Source: Denitrovibrio acetiphilus DSM 12809 (GTDB lineage Bacteria > Chrysiogenota > Deferribacteres > Deferribacterales > Geovibrionaceae). Taken from it: a stretch of DNA of 64,000 nucleotides. This document shows, piece by piece, positions 17,006 to 26,864 of this stretch. The number at the start of each line of letters is the position of its first letter. Positions within the stretch are counted from its first letter, which is position 1. The notes under the pieces are model-generated. The model was not told where the DNA came from and made no database searches. It worked only from the letters and a program-made list of their open reading frames with translations. The stretch spans positions 248,001-312,000 of the forward strand of contig NC_013943.1 in the NCBI RefSeq assembly GCF_000025725.1, given 5' to 3'. The translations under genes were made by a program, and so were the position numbers.

Positions 17006-18880
17006 TCAGTGTCCAATTACACCGGAATATGCAGATGCACGGGTATACGCCCCCACATCTTGCGGATCAACTGGAGAAGCATAACAAAATGTCGCCTTGA
17101 TTTTACATTTACCAGTTAAACCAGATTCTGGTATTGGCAGTTTAGCTCTTATAAACTTACCTGGCTTCAGGGTCCCCTGATAAACAATTCTAGCAACCCC
17201 AGAATCACATGAAATAATATCCATGATATTCTCAGGCAATTTACCCCAACCAACTTCTTGCTTGTCATGTTCAGAGCTCTTTGCAGAATGTATCAAAAGA
17301 GCCTTTATTGCCAATGCTGACAAATCATCTCCCAAAATAGCACGCACCCCTACTGCATTCCTTAAAGCGAATGGAGAAGCATAGCTAGTACCAAGCTCTG
17401 GAGTAATATGTAAGCCTTTTTCTGCAGATACCACATGAAAATATTCTTTTGGAGATCCCCCAAACGCCAAAATATCAGGTTTAATAAAACCTGGTCGCCT
17501 ACCTGGTCCAAATGCACTATAGGAAGCTTTAGACCACTCCTTCTGAATACTTGTAGCAGCCCCAACAGAAAGAGTGTTTACGCAGTCAGATGGGATTTGT
17601 ATTCTCGCATTTCCTGAATCTCTATCATATTCACCATTATTGCCTGCAGCAACAGTCATAATGGTTTCACCATCACTCAGCAAGTCATCGAGAACCGCTG
17701 TCCATGTATGTATCTCTCCGTCTTCAATAGGTAAATCAGGACCAAGACTCAAATTCACAAATTCATATTGTCTAGACAATAATACCTGTTCAATAAGTCC
17801 TAACGTTCTATATAGTTCCAAAGGGTCTTCCTCTTCTGACTTGCTATCCAAGACCCTTAAATGGTTAACATAAGAAAATGGGCGTTTCGCAGTTTCACCT
17901 GGCTCAATGGGGCCAAATAAAAAAGCAGATGTAACACCGAGACCGTGATCTGGTCCACCATCTATATCATCAGAATCTTCATCTAGTTTTGTATAAGACC
18001 TTACCCACTGGCCAAGGGCATGTTGCTCAGGAAGGCCACCATCCAGAATAGCAACACGCGGCAGAGATGACATCGGAGCTTCTTTAGGTAATGTGCAAGA
18101 AAGTGAAACCCCGCTATTTCGCTGTATTGGGCGAAAACCACGCAACTTAGGTATATTTCTCATCATCCTTATGAAAATAAACTTTGATAATATTTCAATA
18201 TTGTTTACAAAACCTTTTATAGGAACAAACCATAAAGTCCCAGCATTAAAACTAAGGTCATCATATACCTCAATCCCAAGATTGGAAGCATATTCCCGAA
18301 AAGACGATTTAATATGTACAGAATCGTCGTTAGGAAGCATATGTATAGCCACCTCAAAGTACTCAATATCAGAGTCCTTAGTTTGAATATCTATAGATGC
18401 ACTAAAGCTTTCAATCCTTTCAAATCTAGTAAAATGCAATGCCTCTCTTGAATTTTCATCAAAACCAGATATGGTTTCACTTAATTTCCTAAAAATTGAC
18501 CGTTTACCCGCAACAAATATCTCAGTAGTGGTCTCTTCTTCACCAGGACCTGTTTTCTTTGAAGTCTTTCTAGGAACAAGACTAATATTCCTACTGCCGA
18601 TAGGAACTATATTCACTGCATTGAAAAACGCTTTAGGATAAGTAGTTTTTGCTATAAATGATGGGTTTAATATCATACTCATTACTCCCATATCATCAGG
18701 ACAAGCCAAATCTGGCAGTTTGTTCAGTTCTTCCGTAACAGAAGATATTTGCGGAATTAAAACATTTTTCGCTTCTACAAAGGAATACAATGGATCTTTT
18801 TCTTCCATTTTTCTTTTGATAGGAGGAATATTGGCAGTCAATAATTCGCCTCGTCCAATTAAAAAATTTGGTTGTGCCAT
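17006..18880 (-). pseudogene. ietS: IetS-like subtilisin-family serine protease, C-terminally truncated by IS21-family element
   Basis: A 624-codon frame for an S8 (subtilase) peptidase. The catalytic triad is visible: D280 in VAILDGG, H312 in DHGLGVTSA and S499 in GTSYASP, with the oxyanion Asn in AAGNNG (about 414). The last about ten codons come from the IS element; the genuine 3' end (about 124 codons) lies beyond it at 13965-14340. Catalytic residues survive, so the shortened protein might still fold. The AAA+ ATPase gene ends 12 nt upstream. An AAA ATPase followed by a subtilase is the layout of IetAS, a plasmid-interference and anti-phage system. The assignment to that system is by architecture, not by alignment. 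Confidence 0.8.
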
Positions 18881-18892
18881 GTACTTATCCTC

Positions 18893-20062
18893 CTAAGATT
18901 TTAATTTGAGATATTTGGCGACAGTATCTCTACTAATACCTACCATGTCTGCAATTGCTCTTTTCGATGCGACATTTTCTTTAGCAAGATTAACTGCTAT
19001 TTCAATAGCATCTCCTTTAGACAGTGTTGGCAATGCGTTTTTTAATAGATCACTTATAGAGCTTAGAAAAGTTTCGTTATTTAACACATTCGCTCTCCGC
19101 AACTGGTAAATACTTCTCTCAATGTCACTATAGGACTTATCTTTTAAGACAATCTCTAAAACGCTTCTCCATTTTATTATTAGCTCCTTATCATCACCGC
19201 TGAACAGTTCAATTGCTTTATTAAGTTCCAAACTACTAGGCATAGTAAAATCTACGACTACATCAAATCTACGCCATATGGCAGGATCTAATAAATCTGG
19301 GAAATTTGTTGCAGCAAGTAAGAGAGAATTGCCTGGCCAGTTTTCTATTTCTTGCAATATTATTGTAACAAGTCTTTTAAGCTCTCCAATATCTGAATCG
19401 TCACTACGTCTTTTCGCTATAGAATCAATTTCATCAAGAAGTAAAACACACGAATTTGCTTTTGCAAAATCAAGTACGGATCGCAGATTTGCTCCAGTTT
19501 TACCCAGTAAGCTACTCATAACTGTTGTTAAATCTAAGACATATAATGGCAAGCCTAATTGTGAAGCAATCCAACGAGAAGCAAGCGTCTTCCCAACTCC
19601 TGGAGGGCCTGTAAAAATTGCAGAACGGGCTGGAATCAAGCCCTTGGTCATCAATTTATCAACATGCATACGTTCTTTAACTAATTGGCCTAGCTGATAC
19701 TGTAGTTTTTCTGTAAACAACGGAGCAATGTTTTCTCCAGGATTTTCATACGTCTTGAGAAGATTTAGCTTCGTTTCTTCATCTGAAGGAATTGATGAAA
19801 AAAACTCAACCTCTGAGGCCCCTTTTCTCATCATAGAACGTTTATAAGGAGTGGCTCTTAGATATTCGTTAAGCTTATTTGCAAGTTCTGGGTTTTCATC
19901 TCGATACTTCCTAACTAATCTAGCCACCAATAAACGTACTTCATCAATTTGCCCCGCAAGAGACAAGCGAATCAAGTGGCCTAAATCATCACTTAGAATC
20001 ATGCAATCTGCACTTTTAAAGTTAAGTTCTTTATTTTTAAAGATTTTTTTATTTATATTCAT
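18893..20062 (-). CDS. ietA: IetA-like AAA+ ATPase
   Basis: A 389-residue AAA+ protein with Walker A GPPGVGKT (152-159), Walker B LLLDEID (Asp210/Glu211), sensor-1 ATN and an arginine-finger region AIWRRFD. This resembles FtsH/Cdc48-type unfoldases. The N-terminal about 110 residues are a separate domain, and the C-terminus ends in a helix-turn-helix-like stretch (SKRAIADMVGISRDTVAKYL). The subtilase gene follows at 12 nt. In IetAS the ATPase is thought to sense or remodel a target for the protease. Here the ATPase is intact while its partner is broken. Codon use is AT-rich like the rest of the cargo. Confidence 0.82.
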   Translation of the reverse strand: MNINKKIFKNKELNFKSADCMILSDDLGHLIRLSLAGQIDEVRLLVARLVRKYRDENPELANKLNEYLRATPYKRSMMRKGASEVEFFSSIPSDEETKLNLLKTYENPGENIAPLFTEKLQYQLGQLVKERMHVDKLMTKGLIPARSAIFTGPPGVGKTLASRWIASQLGLPLYVLDLTTVMSSLLGKTGANLRSVLDFAKANSCVLLLDEIDSIAKRRSDDSDIGELKRLVTIILQEIENWPGNSLLLAATNFPDLLDPAIWRRFDVVVDFTMPSSLELNKAIELFSGDDKELIIKWRSVLEIVLKDKSYSDIERSIYQLRRANVLNNETFLSSISDLLKNALPTLSKGDAIEIAVNLAKENVASKRAIADMVGISRDTVAKYLKLKS

Positions 20063-20174
20063 GGACTAATTATAACCCATTTAATACGAAATCGTCAACA
20101 GCAACCTTTGAGCAAAGCTTAACTTCAGAATCAAAAAATATTATATCCATAAATTACCAAAAGATCAGTTTCCT

Positions 20175-21692
20175 TTAAATCCACATCTTCTGTAAAAGCC
20201 TGCTCCCCCAGTTTTCAGGTGTGTCATTCCTGCTGTGTTTTGCAAATTTATAGCTAAAAGAATGAAAAGCACTCAAAAAAGAAGCATCCCAATGCCCATT
20301 ATTCTCAATCACTGACGCTATAAGCTTACCTATGTCATCTTCAATGATTGAACTGTCATACTTGTTTATTATCAAAGTCGAAATAGGATAGTTATCTGGT
20401 CTGCCAAATTCTAGAATGACTGATTCCTCCACAAAAATCACAGCACAATTTCTTGGGCTCTCACCAACTCTGACGAAAGCAGATTCACCAGCAAGAGGCA
20501 CGACTGTGGCGTTGTGAACTCTTGCACTAGTGTGTTTCTCAATATATGCAACTGCTCTAAGGAATTTCTCCAGACCAGCAATATTTATATCTTCAGGCAG
20601 TACACTAAGGTTTTGCAGTTCTATAGGCTTCCCCTTACCATCCCCAATGTAATTTCTAAGAGTATATTTAGAAATTTTTGTACTGGTGCTGACGTTCTTA
20701 ATGTGTTTTCTAGGATTGTCCGATTGCTTCATTACATGTTCTGCCTTAATCCCTCGAAAATGCATCTTAATATGTATACTATCGTGCCATACAGCATCTC
20801 TATTACTGTCAAAACCAGGGGATGTAGTATGATCTAAATTCCTATGATCCTTATTTCCTTTAGGTATTCGTCTCTTTTCTTCTTCTTTATCACCGGATTT
20901 CTCGACAGCAGCGGGATGTGTGTAACTGAGGGAATTAAAAGGCGGTCTTAAGCCGCTGATATCCCGTATTTCCTTAACTAGCACAAAATTCATAAATTGC
21001 TTATATTTAAACTGAAGTTTGACGCCTTTCATTGGCACAATATCAAACATTTTCTTCGCACTAGAATCTGTTAACGCATTCCTAAAAACGCTCCACCATA
21101 GATCATTCAAGCTGCCTTTTAAGTATACAGACATAAGATGTATGACATTCCCGTGTGTAAGCAGTTGTTTTGGATATTCTTTTGACAATTCGACATTAAG
21201 TTTATCTCCAACAATATTGTAACTGGAGATTAGAAAGCTCAGTCCTTCAGGAGCAATGATACTGTTTGCAAATGTAGTATTCGTAGTTAGAAATGCCCTT
21301 ACTATTTCAGACTGAGGTATGAAATATGTCTTATTATCACAAACATAACTATAAACCTTTTCTCTGGATAGATGCTGATTACCATAATAGGAACAAAGGT
21401 TCCTCGGTAACTGTCCAAAGTTGATGAGGTTGCCTTGAGCGAGGTTGTTGATTCTAAGCTCTCCATTGTCTTCAGATGCCATGCTTCCACGTAAATAACC
21501 ATCATCCACTTTGGCACCTATTGCGAGAAATGGCATAGCCCCGATAGGAAGGTACCCCTGAATTATCTGCATACCATCAAATAAATAAACATTTACATTC
21601 CACTTGTTCGTTCTTGTTTTCCAAAAACTACCAACCCAGTAAACTTCAACCTCTTTGCCAAGTCCGGGCTTAAAAAAGCGATATGCCTGCAT
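20175..21692 (-). CDS. tnsE: TnsE-like target selector
   Basis: A 505-residue protein in the fifth position of the tns operon, 15 nt after tnsD. It resembles Tn7 TnsE in length (538 in Tn7), position and general make-up: FFKPGLGKEVEVYWVGSFWK at the N-terminus, a charged linker around 260-310, and a C-terminal domain with SARVHNATVVPLAGESAF. TnsE of Tn7 directs insertion into conjugal plasmids and replicating DNA through the sliding clamp and 3' recessed ends. No catalytic motifs are expected. The call depends strongly on context; the N-terminal half is poorly conserved in the family. Confidence 0.75.
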   Translation of the reverse strand: MQAYRFFKPGLGKEVEVYWVGSFWKTRTNKWNVNVYLFDGMQIIQGYLPIGAMPFLAIGAKVDDGYLRGSMASEDNGELRINNLAQGNLINFGQLPRNLCSYYGNQHLSREKVYSYVCDNKTYFIPQSEIVRAFLTTNTTFANSIIAPEGLSFLISSYNIVGDKLNVELSKEYPKQLLTHGNVIHLMSVYLKGSLNDLWWSVFRNALTDSSAKKMFDIVPMKGVKLQFKYKQFMNFVLVKEIRDISGLRPPFNSLSYTHPAAVEKSGDKEEEKRRIPKGNKDHRNLDHTTSPGFDSNRDAVWHDSIHIKMHFRGIKAEHVMKQSDNPRKHIKNVSTSTKISKYTLRNYIGDGKGKPIELQNLSVLPEDINIAGLEKFLRAVAYIEKHTSARVHNATVVPLAGESAFVRVGESPRNCAVIFVEESVILEFGRPDNYPISTLIINKYDSSIIEDDIGKLIASVIENNGHWDASFLSAFHSFSYKFAKHSRNDTPENWGSRLLQKMWI

Positions 21693-21707
21693 TTACACAA
21701 AACTCCA

Positions 21708-23195
21708 TTAAATCATCTGCTCGCCTGAACCATTTGAAAAATCAAGATCACTCAATAACCTTATCAGAAAATTATCTACTTCTATTGATCGCCCTTTAGC
21801 AACTGTTGCTCGCCTGTAAACATGCGACTCATATAAAGGCAAACCTTCAACGACCATTTTCTTAACCACGCTCATGATCTTTCGTTTCTGAAACTCTTCA
21901 ATACTCTCAACTAACCTTGATAGTAGTTCAGCTGTTTCAGGAAGCTTATCCCGATGCTTTTCAATAACACTTAGTTTACCAATCATTTTACCAATTCTGC
22001 TAGTGGTTATCCTTAAAAATGGCTTTTCAGATGATTTAATTTTTTTTATAGCGATAACAACCTCTCGAACAATCGACTTGTCTCTTTCAGCCCAGTCCAC
22101 ACGATCCTCTTCTGAAACAGGGATCAATTTAAGAGGTGAATGTTCCATAAGCCAGTCTCTATCATTCCGATAAAGCCAGACGTAAACTTTTGGAGAAAGC
22201 TTTCGAAGGTCATTTTTGGACTTCTCAGGCATTTCTTTTTGCAATGCGAGCCAATCATCATGATAAACAGTATCGTGCGCGAGGAGGCTATATCTTGTCT
22301 GCTGAGGGACAATACCTCTACGAGGCTGGTAACACATAAACTCTGAAAGTGAACCAGAGAGGAACAGTATCATCAAAATATGCCTGATTGGATGAAATGT
22401 CTTCCTATGTTTTCTGATAATTGCAGTCAGCCAGCTATCAATATCTGCTGAATACAGCGTAGTGAGTAAGCTTTCTCCAAAATAGCGTCTAAATTCAGGA
22501 AGTAATTTACTAATCGCGACAGAGTTATTACCTTTAATAAATCCAATATCATCCAACAACGATAAATACATTGCCCTGAAGTCCATTCCTGAAAGATCAA
22601 CCCTACACTCAATAAGCTCTTTATAAATTTTGGCAACCTGAATCAACACTTTACTATCGTTGAGCGAGTACGAATTAACGACACCTACTCTTAATAGAGA
22701 GATATCAGGGTAAATAAACTGATGCCTATTATATTGCTTCACTGGTACAGCAGAAATTCGCAAAGGTATTTCGTGCATCGGACAAAAATGAACCGTAGAT
22801 AGTTGATGCAGACGGTTAAAATACAGCTCTCCACAGTTTCTGATGGACTCATCATTACATACTGAACAAAATTTAAAATATTGGATAACATTGACATTAC
22901 CAGCCATAATCCCCAAGCGGGTATGTATTGAGCCCCCTTTTGCTCCACGCATATCGTCATAAGCCTTTTTAGCCTTAATAGTACTGACAAAATGCCTAAA
23001 AAGAGGGAATAAAGTATTATTATAAATAAGTTCCTTTGAGGTGAATGAAAAACCTGTGTTTCTCAGGTTTTGGACAAGAGTATCTACATGAGCAGGCAAA
23101 TCATAAACAGCGCATACTTTCCTGCTATTGAAAAGCTCTTCAAGAGTATCCTTAGTTGAAGTATTCCCTGTATGCCTATGATATCTGGCTACCAC
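21708..23195 (-). CDS. tnsD: TnsD/TniQ attTn7-binding protein, start region frameshifted
   Basis: The open frame gives 495 residues from a GTG at 23195, with TniQ features: ARYHRHTGNTSTKDTLEELF at the N-terminus and a zinc motif CSVC...FNRLHQLSTVHFCPMH. TnsD recognises the 3' end of glmS. The family N-terminus (PYxxELLYSxxARYH) is encoded just upstream in the same frame (FPEPYENELLYSV), but no start codon precedes it. An ATG at 23244 overlapping the tnsC stop lies in another frame and reaches TGA after six codons. One nucleotide removed near 23230-23235 would give MLKVFPEPYENELLYSV. So the gene has a 1-nt frameshift, uses the short GTG start, or shifts frame during translation. Confidence 0.85.
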   Translation of the reverse strand: MVARYHRHTGNTSTKDTLEELFNSRKVCAVYDLPAHVDTLVQNLRNTGFSFTSKELIYNNTLFPLFRHFVSTIKAKKAYDDMRGAKGGSIHTRLGIMAGNVNVIQYFKFCSVCNDESIRNCGELYFNRLHQLSTVHFCPMHEIPLRISAVPVKQYNRHQFIYPDISLLRVGVVNSYSLNDSKVLIQVAKIYKELIECRVDLSGMDFRAMYLSLLDDIGFIKGNNSVAISKLLPEFRRYFGESLLTTLYSADIDSWLTAIIRKHRKTFHPIRHILMILFLSGSLSEFMCYQPRRGIVPQQTRYSLLAHDTVYHDDWLALQKEMPEKSKNDLRKLSPKVYVWLYRNDRDWLMEHSPLKLIPVSEEDRVDWAERDKSIVREVVIAIKKIKSSEKPFLRITTSRIGKMIGKLSVIEKHRDKLPETAELLSRLVESIEEFQKRKIMSVVKKMVVEGLPLYESHVYRRATVAKGRSIEVDNFLIRLLSDLDFSNGSGEQMI

Positions 23196-23236
23196 ACTGT
23201 AGAGAAGTTCGTTTTCATAAGGCTCAGGAAAGTACT

Positions 23237-24802
23237 TTAAGCATCTTTTCCCAACTTAAAATCTCCTAATGGGTTTAGCGTTATTCCGTTCTCTGTGAAT
23301 AAGGAATAAACTGTTCTTTCAGACTCTTTTGCTTCCTTATATAAACTGAGCTGTATTATATCTTCTGAATATGTTGTCTTATCAGGTTTCTTTGTTTTTT
23401 TATTGATCCTGCTAAGTGCCTTATATGATAGCTCTGTGGCAATCAGTCTTGGATTCTTCTTAGCAATTTCCTCAACAACCGGTTCTGCCAGGTCATAATC
23501 TATTCCATCTGCAACCAGAGAGTTTATAGCTTTATAGACTTTTTCATCAAACTCAGCCTTCTCATTCTCTTCCTGCTTAATATTACGTCTTAATATTGCT
23601 GTTGTTGAAAAATATTTTGACTTTATTTCATCAAAGCTCATTGGGATGATATCGCTATACTGGATAATCTCTTCAATGTTGCCTGATTTAAGAGCATCAA
23701 GCATAGGGCGCATATAGACCAAACCTTTCTTGGCGGCAATCTTTATACTTTCCTTTGTTATCGTCTCTGAACCGTCCATAATAGCAGAGTGCTGAGCCAA
23801 AGCATAAATCTTCATTGCAGCATCAATAATCCCCTGACTCTCCTTATATAAGGTTTCGAGAATATCTTCAGTAAGCTCAGGCTGATTCTTAACCCAACAA
23901 TATTCCCAAAACCCTTCAACGAAAACATCCCATAGCTCATCATACTCAAGACGCTCCCATACCATTCCTCCCTTGCCATCCAAACGTCTCCCCTGTCTCA
24001 GATCCTTTTGAAAAAGCTTCTTAGCCTTAAGTGTGCCTATCAGAAGCGTTGGAACAGAGATGGTATTATTCAGACTTACAAAGAAGTTTAGCATTTTTTC
24101 AGCACCGCCAGACTTTGCTTCGCTAAGATTCTGTATCTCATCAATTATCAATATGCCAAGATGATGTATTGAGGCAACTTTGGTCATCATTGCTAACATC
24201 TCTTCAATAGAATTTCTTGGCTTGGCATACTTGGCGTGATAATCCGTTTTCAGAATTTTATCCATTTCAAGGAAAAAGCTGATGCAAAGCTGCTTTAATG
24301 AACCATCATGAGGACACTCTATCTTAAGCCAAACTACCTGAAGACAGTTATCCGGTCTATCATGCAGAATAACCTGGTCATATAATCCAAGAATTCTTTT
24401 AGTGGCAGTCGTCTTTCCTATTCCAGAGATACCAACGAATGCAGTACTTCTTACAGAATCGTAATCAGTTGAATTATCCAGAGGATTCTCTGCAGACAAA
24501 GCAGGGTTGATCTTTTCTCTTGGATTCCTGCCAACATACCCCTCTCTTATCATCATGTCTATCTTGTATGCGTACTCAATATGCATATCAAGCGGATGAA
24601 AATAGGCAAAAATCTTATTCAGCGAATATTGCTTAATCTCTGGTGGCTGGTTTATTTCATCCTTTTTATAGTAGGGCTCTTTGAGCATCTCAAGAGTTAG
24701 CGTATCTCCATCTTTGATTGGCGGTAGGGCTTCAATCAAAGGATTACCCCTATATTGTGTCGGAATTTGTTTTTTATACTTAGCTTTTTTAAACTTAATC
24801 AC
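23237..24802 (-). CDS. tnsC: TnsC transposition regulator ATPase
   Basis: A 521-residue AAA+ ATPase with Walker A VGISGIGKTTATKRIL (around 123-138) and Walker B LGILIIDEIQNL (Asp221/Glu222). The length is close to Tn7 TnsC (555). TnsC bridges the target complex (TnsD or TnsE) and the TnsAB transposase and mediates target immunity. It overlaps tnsB by 8 nt at its start, and its stop lies within the probable tnsD start, so translation is coupled along the operon. Confidence 0.92.
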   Translation of the reverse strand: MIKFKKAKYKKQIPTQYRGNPLIEALPPIKDGDTLTLEMLKEPYYKKDEINQPPEIKQYSLNKIFAYFHPLDMHIEYAYKIDMMIREGYVGRNPREKINPALSAENPLDNSTDYDSVRSTAFVGISGIGKTTATKRILGLYDQVILHDRPDNCLQVVWLKIECPHDGSLKQLCISFFLEMDKILKTDYHAKYAKPRNSIEEMLAMMTKVASIHHLGILIIDEIQNLSEAKSGGAEKMLNFFVSLNNTISVPTLLIGTLKAKKLFQKDLRQGRRLDGKGGMVWERLEYDELWDVFVEGFWEYCWVKNQPELTEDILETLYKESQGIIDAAMKIYALAQHSAIMDGSETITKESIKIAAKKGLVYMRPMLDALKSGNIEEIIQYSDIIPMSFDEIKSKYFSTTAILRRNIKQEENEKAEFDEKVYKAINSLVADGIDYDLAEPVVEEIAKKNPRLIATELSYKALSRINKKTKKPDKTTYSEDIIQLSLYKEAKESERTVYSLFTENGITLNPLGDFKLGKDA

Positions 24803-26864
24803 CTCTGTTAAACTTCTTATTTCTTAATTTACGAAGCTTGTCAGCCATAGCCTTTTTGGAGCTGTCAGGCTCTTTGCGATTTATGCTAATAACCTCAGCT
24901 TGATTTGATTCTGATGCCACATCATTTTCTTTTTGTCTCTGAAAAGTTTTTTCCAAAGCTCTATTGCTTCTAATCTCCTTTGTCCTTTTAGTCTTGCTTT
25001 CAGTATGAATAACTTTGTCAGCTTTAGCCTTTGCTTCACTTAATATTTTTTTAGACTGTTCATGAGCATTCAGGCTATCAAGAAGAGCATTACTCTCGTC
25101 CATAGCTTTTTGATGTTCTAAACATTCCTGATAGAACACATAATCTTCAAGATTATATTTGAGTATATCTGAGTCCATAGTCGGGTAAGCTCTGTGATAC
25201 TTTTTCTTATAAAAAACATAAGCTTCACGTGGGTTTCTAGGATTATAAGCTAAATCAACTTTAACTGATTTCTTCCCTTCTTTACGTACAAACCACCCCT
25301 CTTGCATAGCGATTGGAAAAGTATAGAAGAGGTCTTCATGGTGCCTTATACCACTTTCAGTCACCAAAGCTTTTTTGTGAAAAAGCAGAGATGCTTTTAG
25401 TTGTTCGAGATCAACCTCTCTTAAAAGACCAGCTCTCTTCTTTATTCCCCATGACCAAAGATCTTTTGGTTTAAACATTATATCCGCTTTGGCCAATTGA
25501 TCATCGAATGGGTATCTATTTATTATGGTGCGGTTATGCAGGATTATCTTAGGTATAAGATACGCTATAAATTCATTTAAGTTCATCTTGGCATCAAGCC
25601 TGTAATCCTCTCCACCTCTTTGCCTATGATCTGGCATCACAAACCCAGGCAACTCAGGTTTAACTTTTTCATTAATAGTCCTGAAAAACCTTTCAACAAT
25701 ACCTTTGGCATCAGCTCTATAAGTCCCCGTAGTTTGAACTTTAATACCAAAATTCCTTATCATATTTTCAGGTGTTATACCTTTCATTTCGCCATTATCA
25801 CCGAGAAAGGTTGCAGGCAGATTCTCAACAGGCCAGTCTTCTTTCTCTATCTCAACGCCATACTTTTTACAGAACTCGACCTTGTCTTCACCGCAGTTGA
25901 TAATAGCCATACTAGCTCCGGCCATTGAAGGTCCTTCCAGACCGATATACATACCAGCAACCATACGGCTGAATACATCAACACAGAAATATATTACTGG
26001 TCTGCCTATGATTTTCTTTCGATTGAACTCTGAAACTAGATATACATCACCAACAGTAGCGTCAATCTGATATTTTGAACCTGGTCCATAAGCTTCTTGT
26101 GTTGAATTCCCTAGAATAGGTCTATGGTCTTTCTCATAAGCCTTGTCGCCCTTAACAGCCCTTAGTTGTGCCTCAAGTCCGAATTCTTCATTATATCTTC
26201 TTACAAATTGCCTGTAAGATGGTATATATTGAGTCCCCTCAGTCTTTCTGATTTCATCTGCAAAATACTCGTTTCGCATATTCTCGTATGCTTTCTGCAG
26301 ACTGATTTTATCAGCGTCTTTGTTACGTTCTCTGAAAACTGTCATGAATATTTTCATTATTTCAGGTGTAATCTTAATGCTTTGGATCCTGTTAGCATTC
26401 TTTGGTTTTCTACCAGGCAACTTTGCATCTGCACTACGATTCCCTGTTCCACAGTTATGATAATCAGGTACCAATGCATTCTTGGTCATGCCCCTCTGCC
26501 AGTATTGCTTGAGGTATGCGTATATATATTTTTCTGACGACACTTTCTTACTGACAACACCCGCAACCAACTTACCACGCAGACTTCGATTAAAGATATC
26601 CGGCACTTTATTAACCAGATCTTTGATAATTTCCCACCTCTTGTCTCTTATAGACTCAGCTTTTTCTGTGAATTCTCCTTCTACAAGGGCACTGTATTGA
26701 TCTGTAATAGGTTTATACTCTTCTATTTCAGGCATCATCATCATTACTGGAAAGGAATTACCATCGATGTCTATAACAAAAGCCTTACTATAATCCTCTT
26801 CTATCCAGAGAATACGAATAGTATCGCCGGTGTCAGATATAAGTACTTGATTTACAGCGATCAT
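24795..26864 (-). CDS. tnsB: TnsB DDE transposase
   Basis: A 689-residue transposase with an rve core. The catalytic residues are D268 (QIDATVGDVYL), D356 (FLGDNGEMKG) and E391 (ADAKGIVERFF). They run with a constant offset of 5 from those of Tn7 TnsB (273, 361, 396). TnsB binds the terminal repeats and cuts and joins the 3' ends. An N-terminal DNA-binding region and a C-terminal TnsC-contacting tail (rich in Lys/Glu) are present. It overlaps tnsA by 4 nt and tnsC by 8 nt. Confidence 0.95.
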   Translation of the reverse strand: MIAVNQVLISDTGDTIRILWIEEDYSKAFVIDIDGNSFPVMMMMPEIEEYKPITDQYSALVEGEFTEKAESIRDKRWEIIKDLVNKVPDIFNRSLRGKLVAGVVSKKVSSEKYIYAYLKQYWQRGMTKNALVPDYHNCGTGNRSADAKLPGRKPKNANRIQSIKITPEIMKIFMTVFRERNKDADKISLQKAYENMRNEYFADEIRKTEGTQYIPSYRQFVRRYNEEFGLEAQLRAVKGDKAYEKDHRPILGNSTQEAYGPGSKYQIDATVGDVYLVSEFNRKKIIGRPVIYFCVDVFSRMVAGMYIGLEGPSMAGASMAIINCGEDKVEFCKKYGVEIEKEDWPVENLPATFLGDNGEMKGITPENMIRNFGIKVQTTGTYRADAKGIVERFFRTINEKVKPELPGFVMPDHRQRGGEDYRLDAKMNLNEFIAYLIPKIILHNRTIINRYPFDDQLAKADIMFKPKDLWSWGIKKRAGLLREVDLEQLKASLLFHKKALVTESGIRHHEDLFYTFPIAMQEGWFVRKEGKKSVKVDLAYNPRNPREAYVFYKKKYHRAYPTMDSDILKYNLEDYVFYQECLEHQKAMDESNALLDSLNAHEQSKKILSEAKAKADKVIHTESKTKRTKEIRSNRALEKTFQRQKENDVASESNQAEVISINRKEPDSSKKAMADKLRKLRNKKFNRGD

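Larger units (their letters stand above)
14341..17033 (+). mobile_element. IS21-family insertion sequence (first copy)
   Basis: A 2693-bp element carrying istA and istB. Its termini are TGC...GCA, with related ends TGCGAAATCCGGTG and, inverted, TGCATATTCCGGTG. The left end contains five repeats of TCCGG(N)nTTGGACA-type sequence (about 14347-14460) and the right end two (about 16950-17026); such repeats are typical IstA binding sites. It is flanked by the 6-bp duplication GATGCA (14335-14340 and 17034-17039) and interrupts the IetS-like subtilase gene inside the Tn7-like element. Confidence 0.92.
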
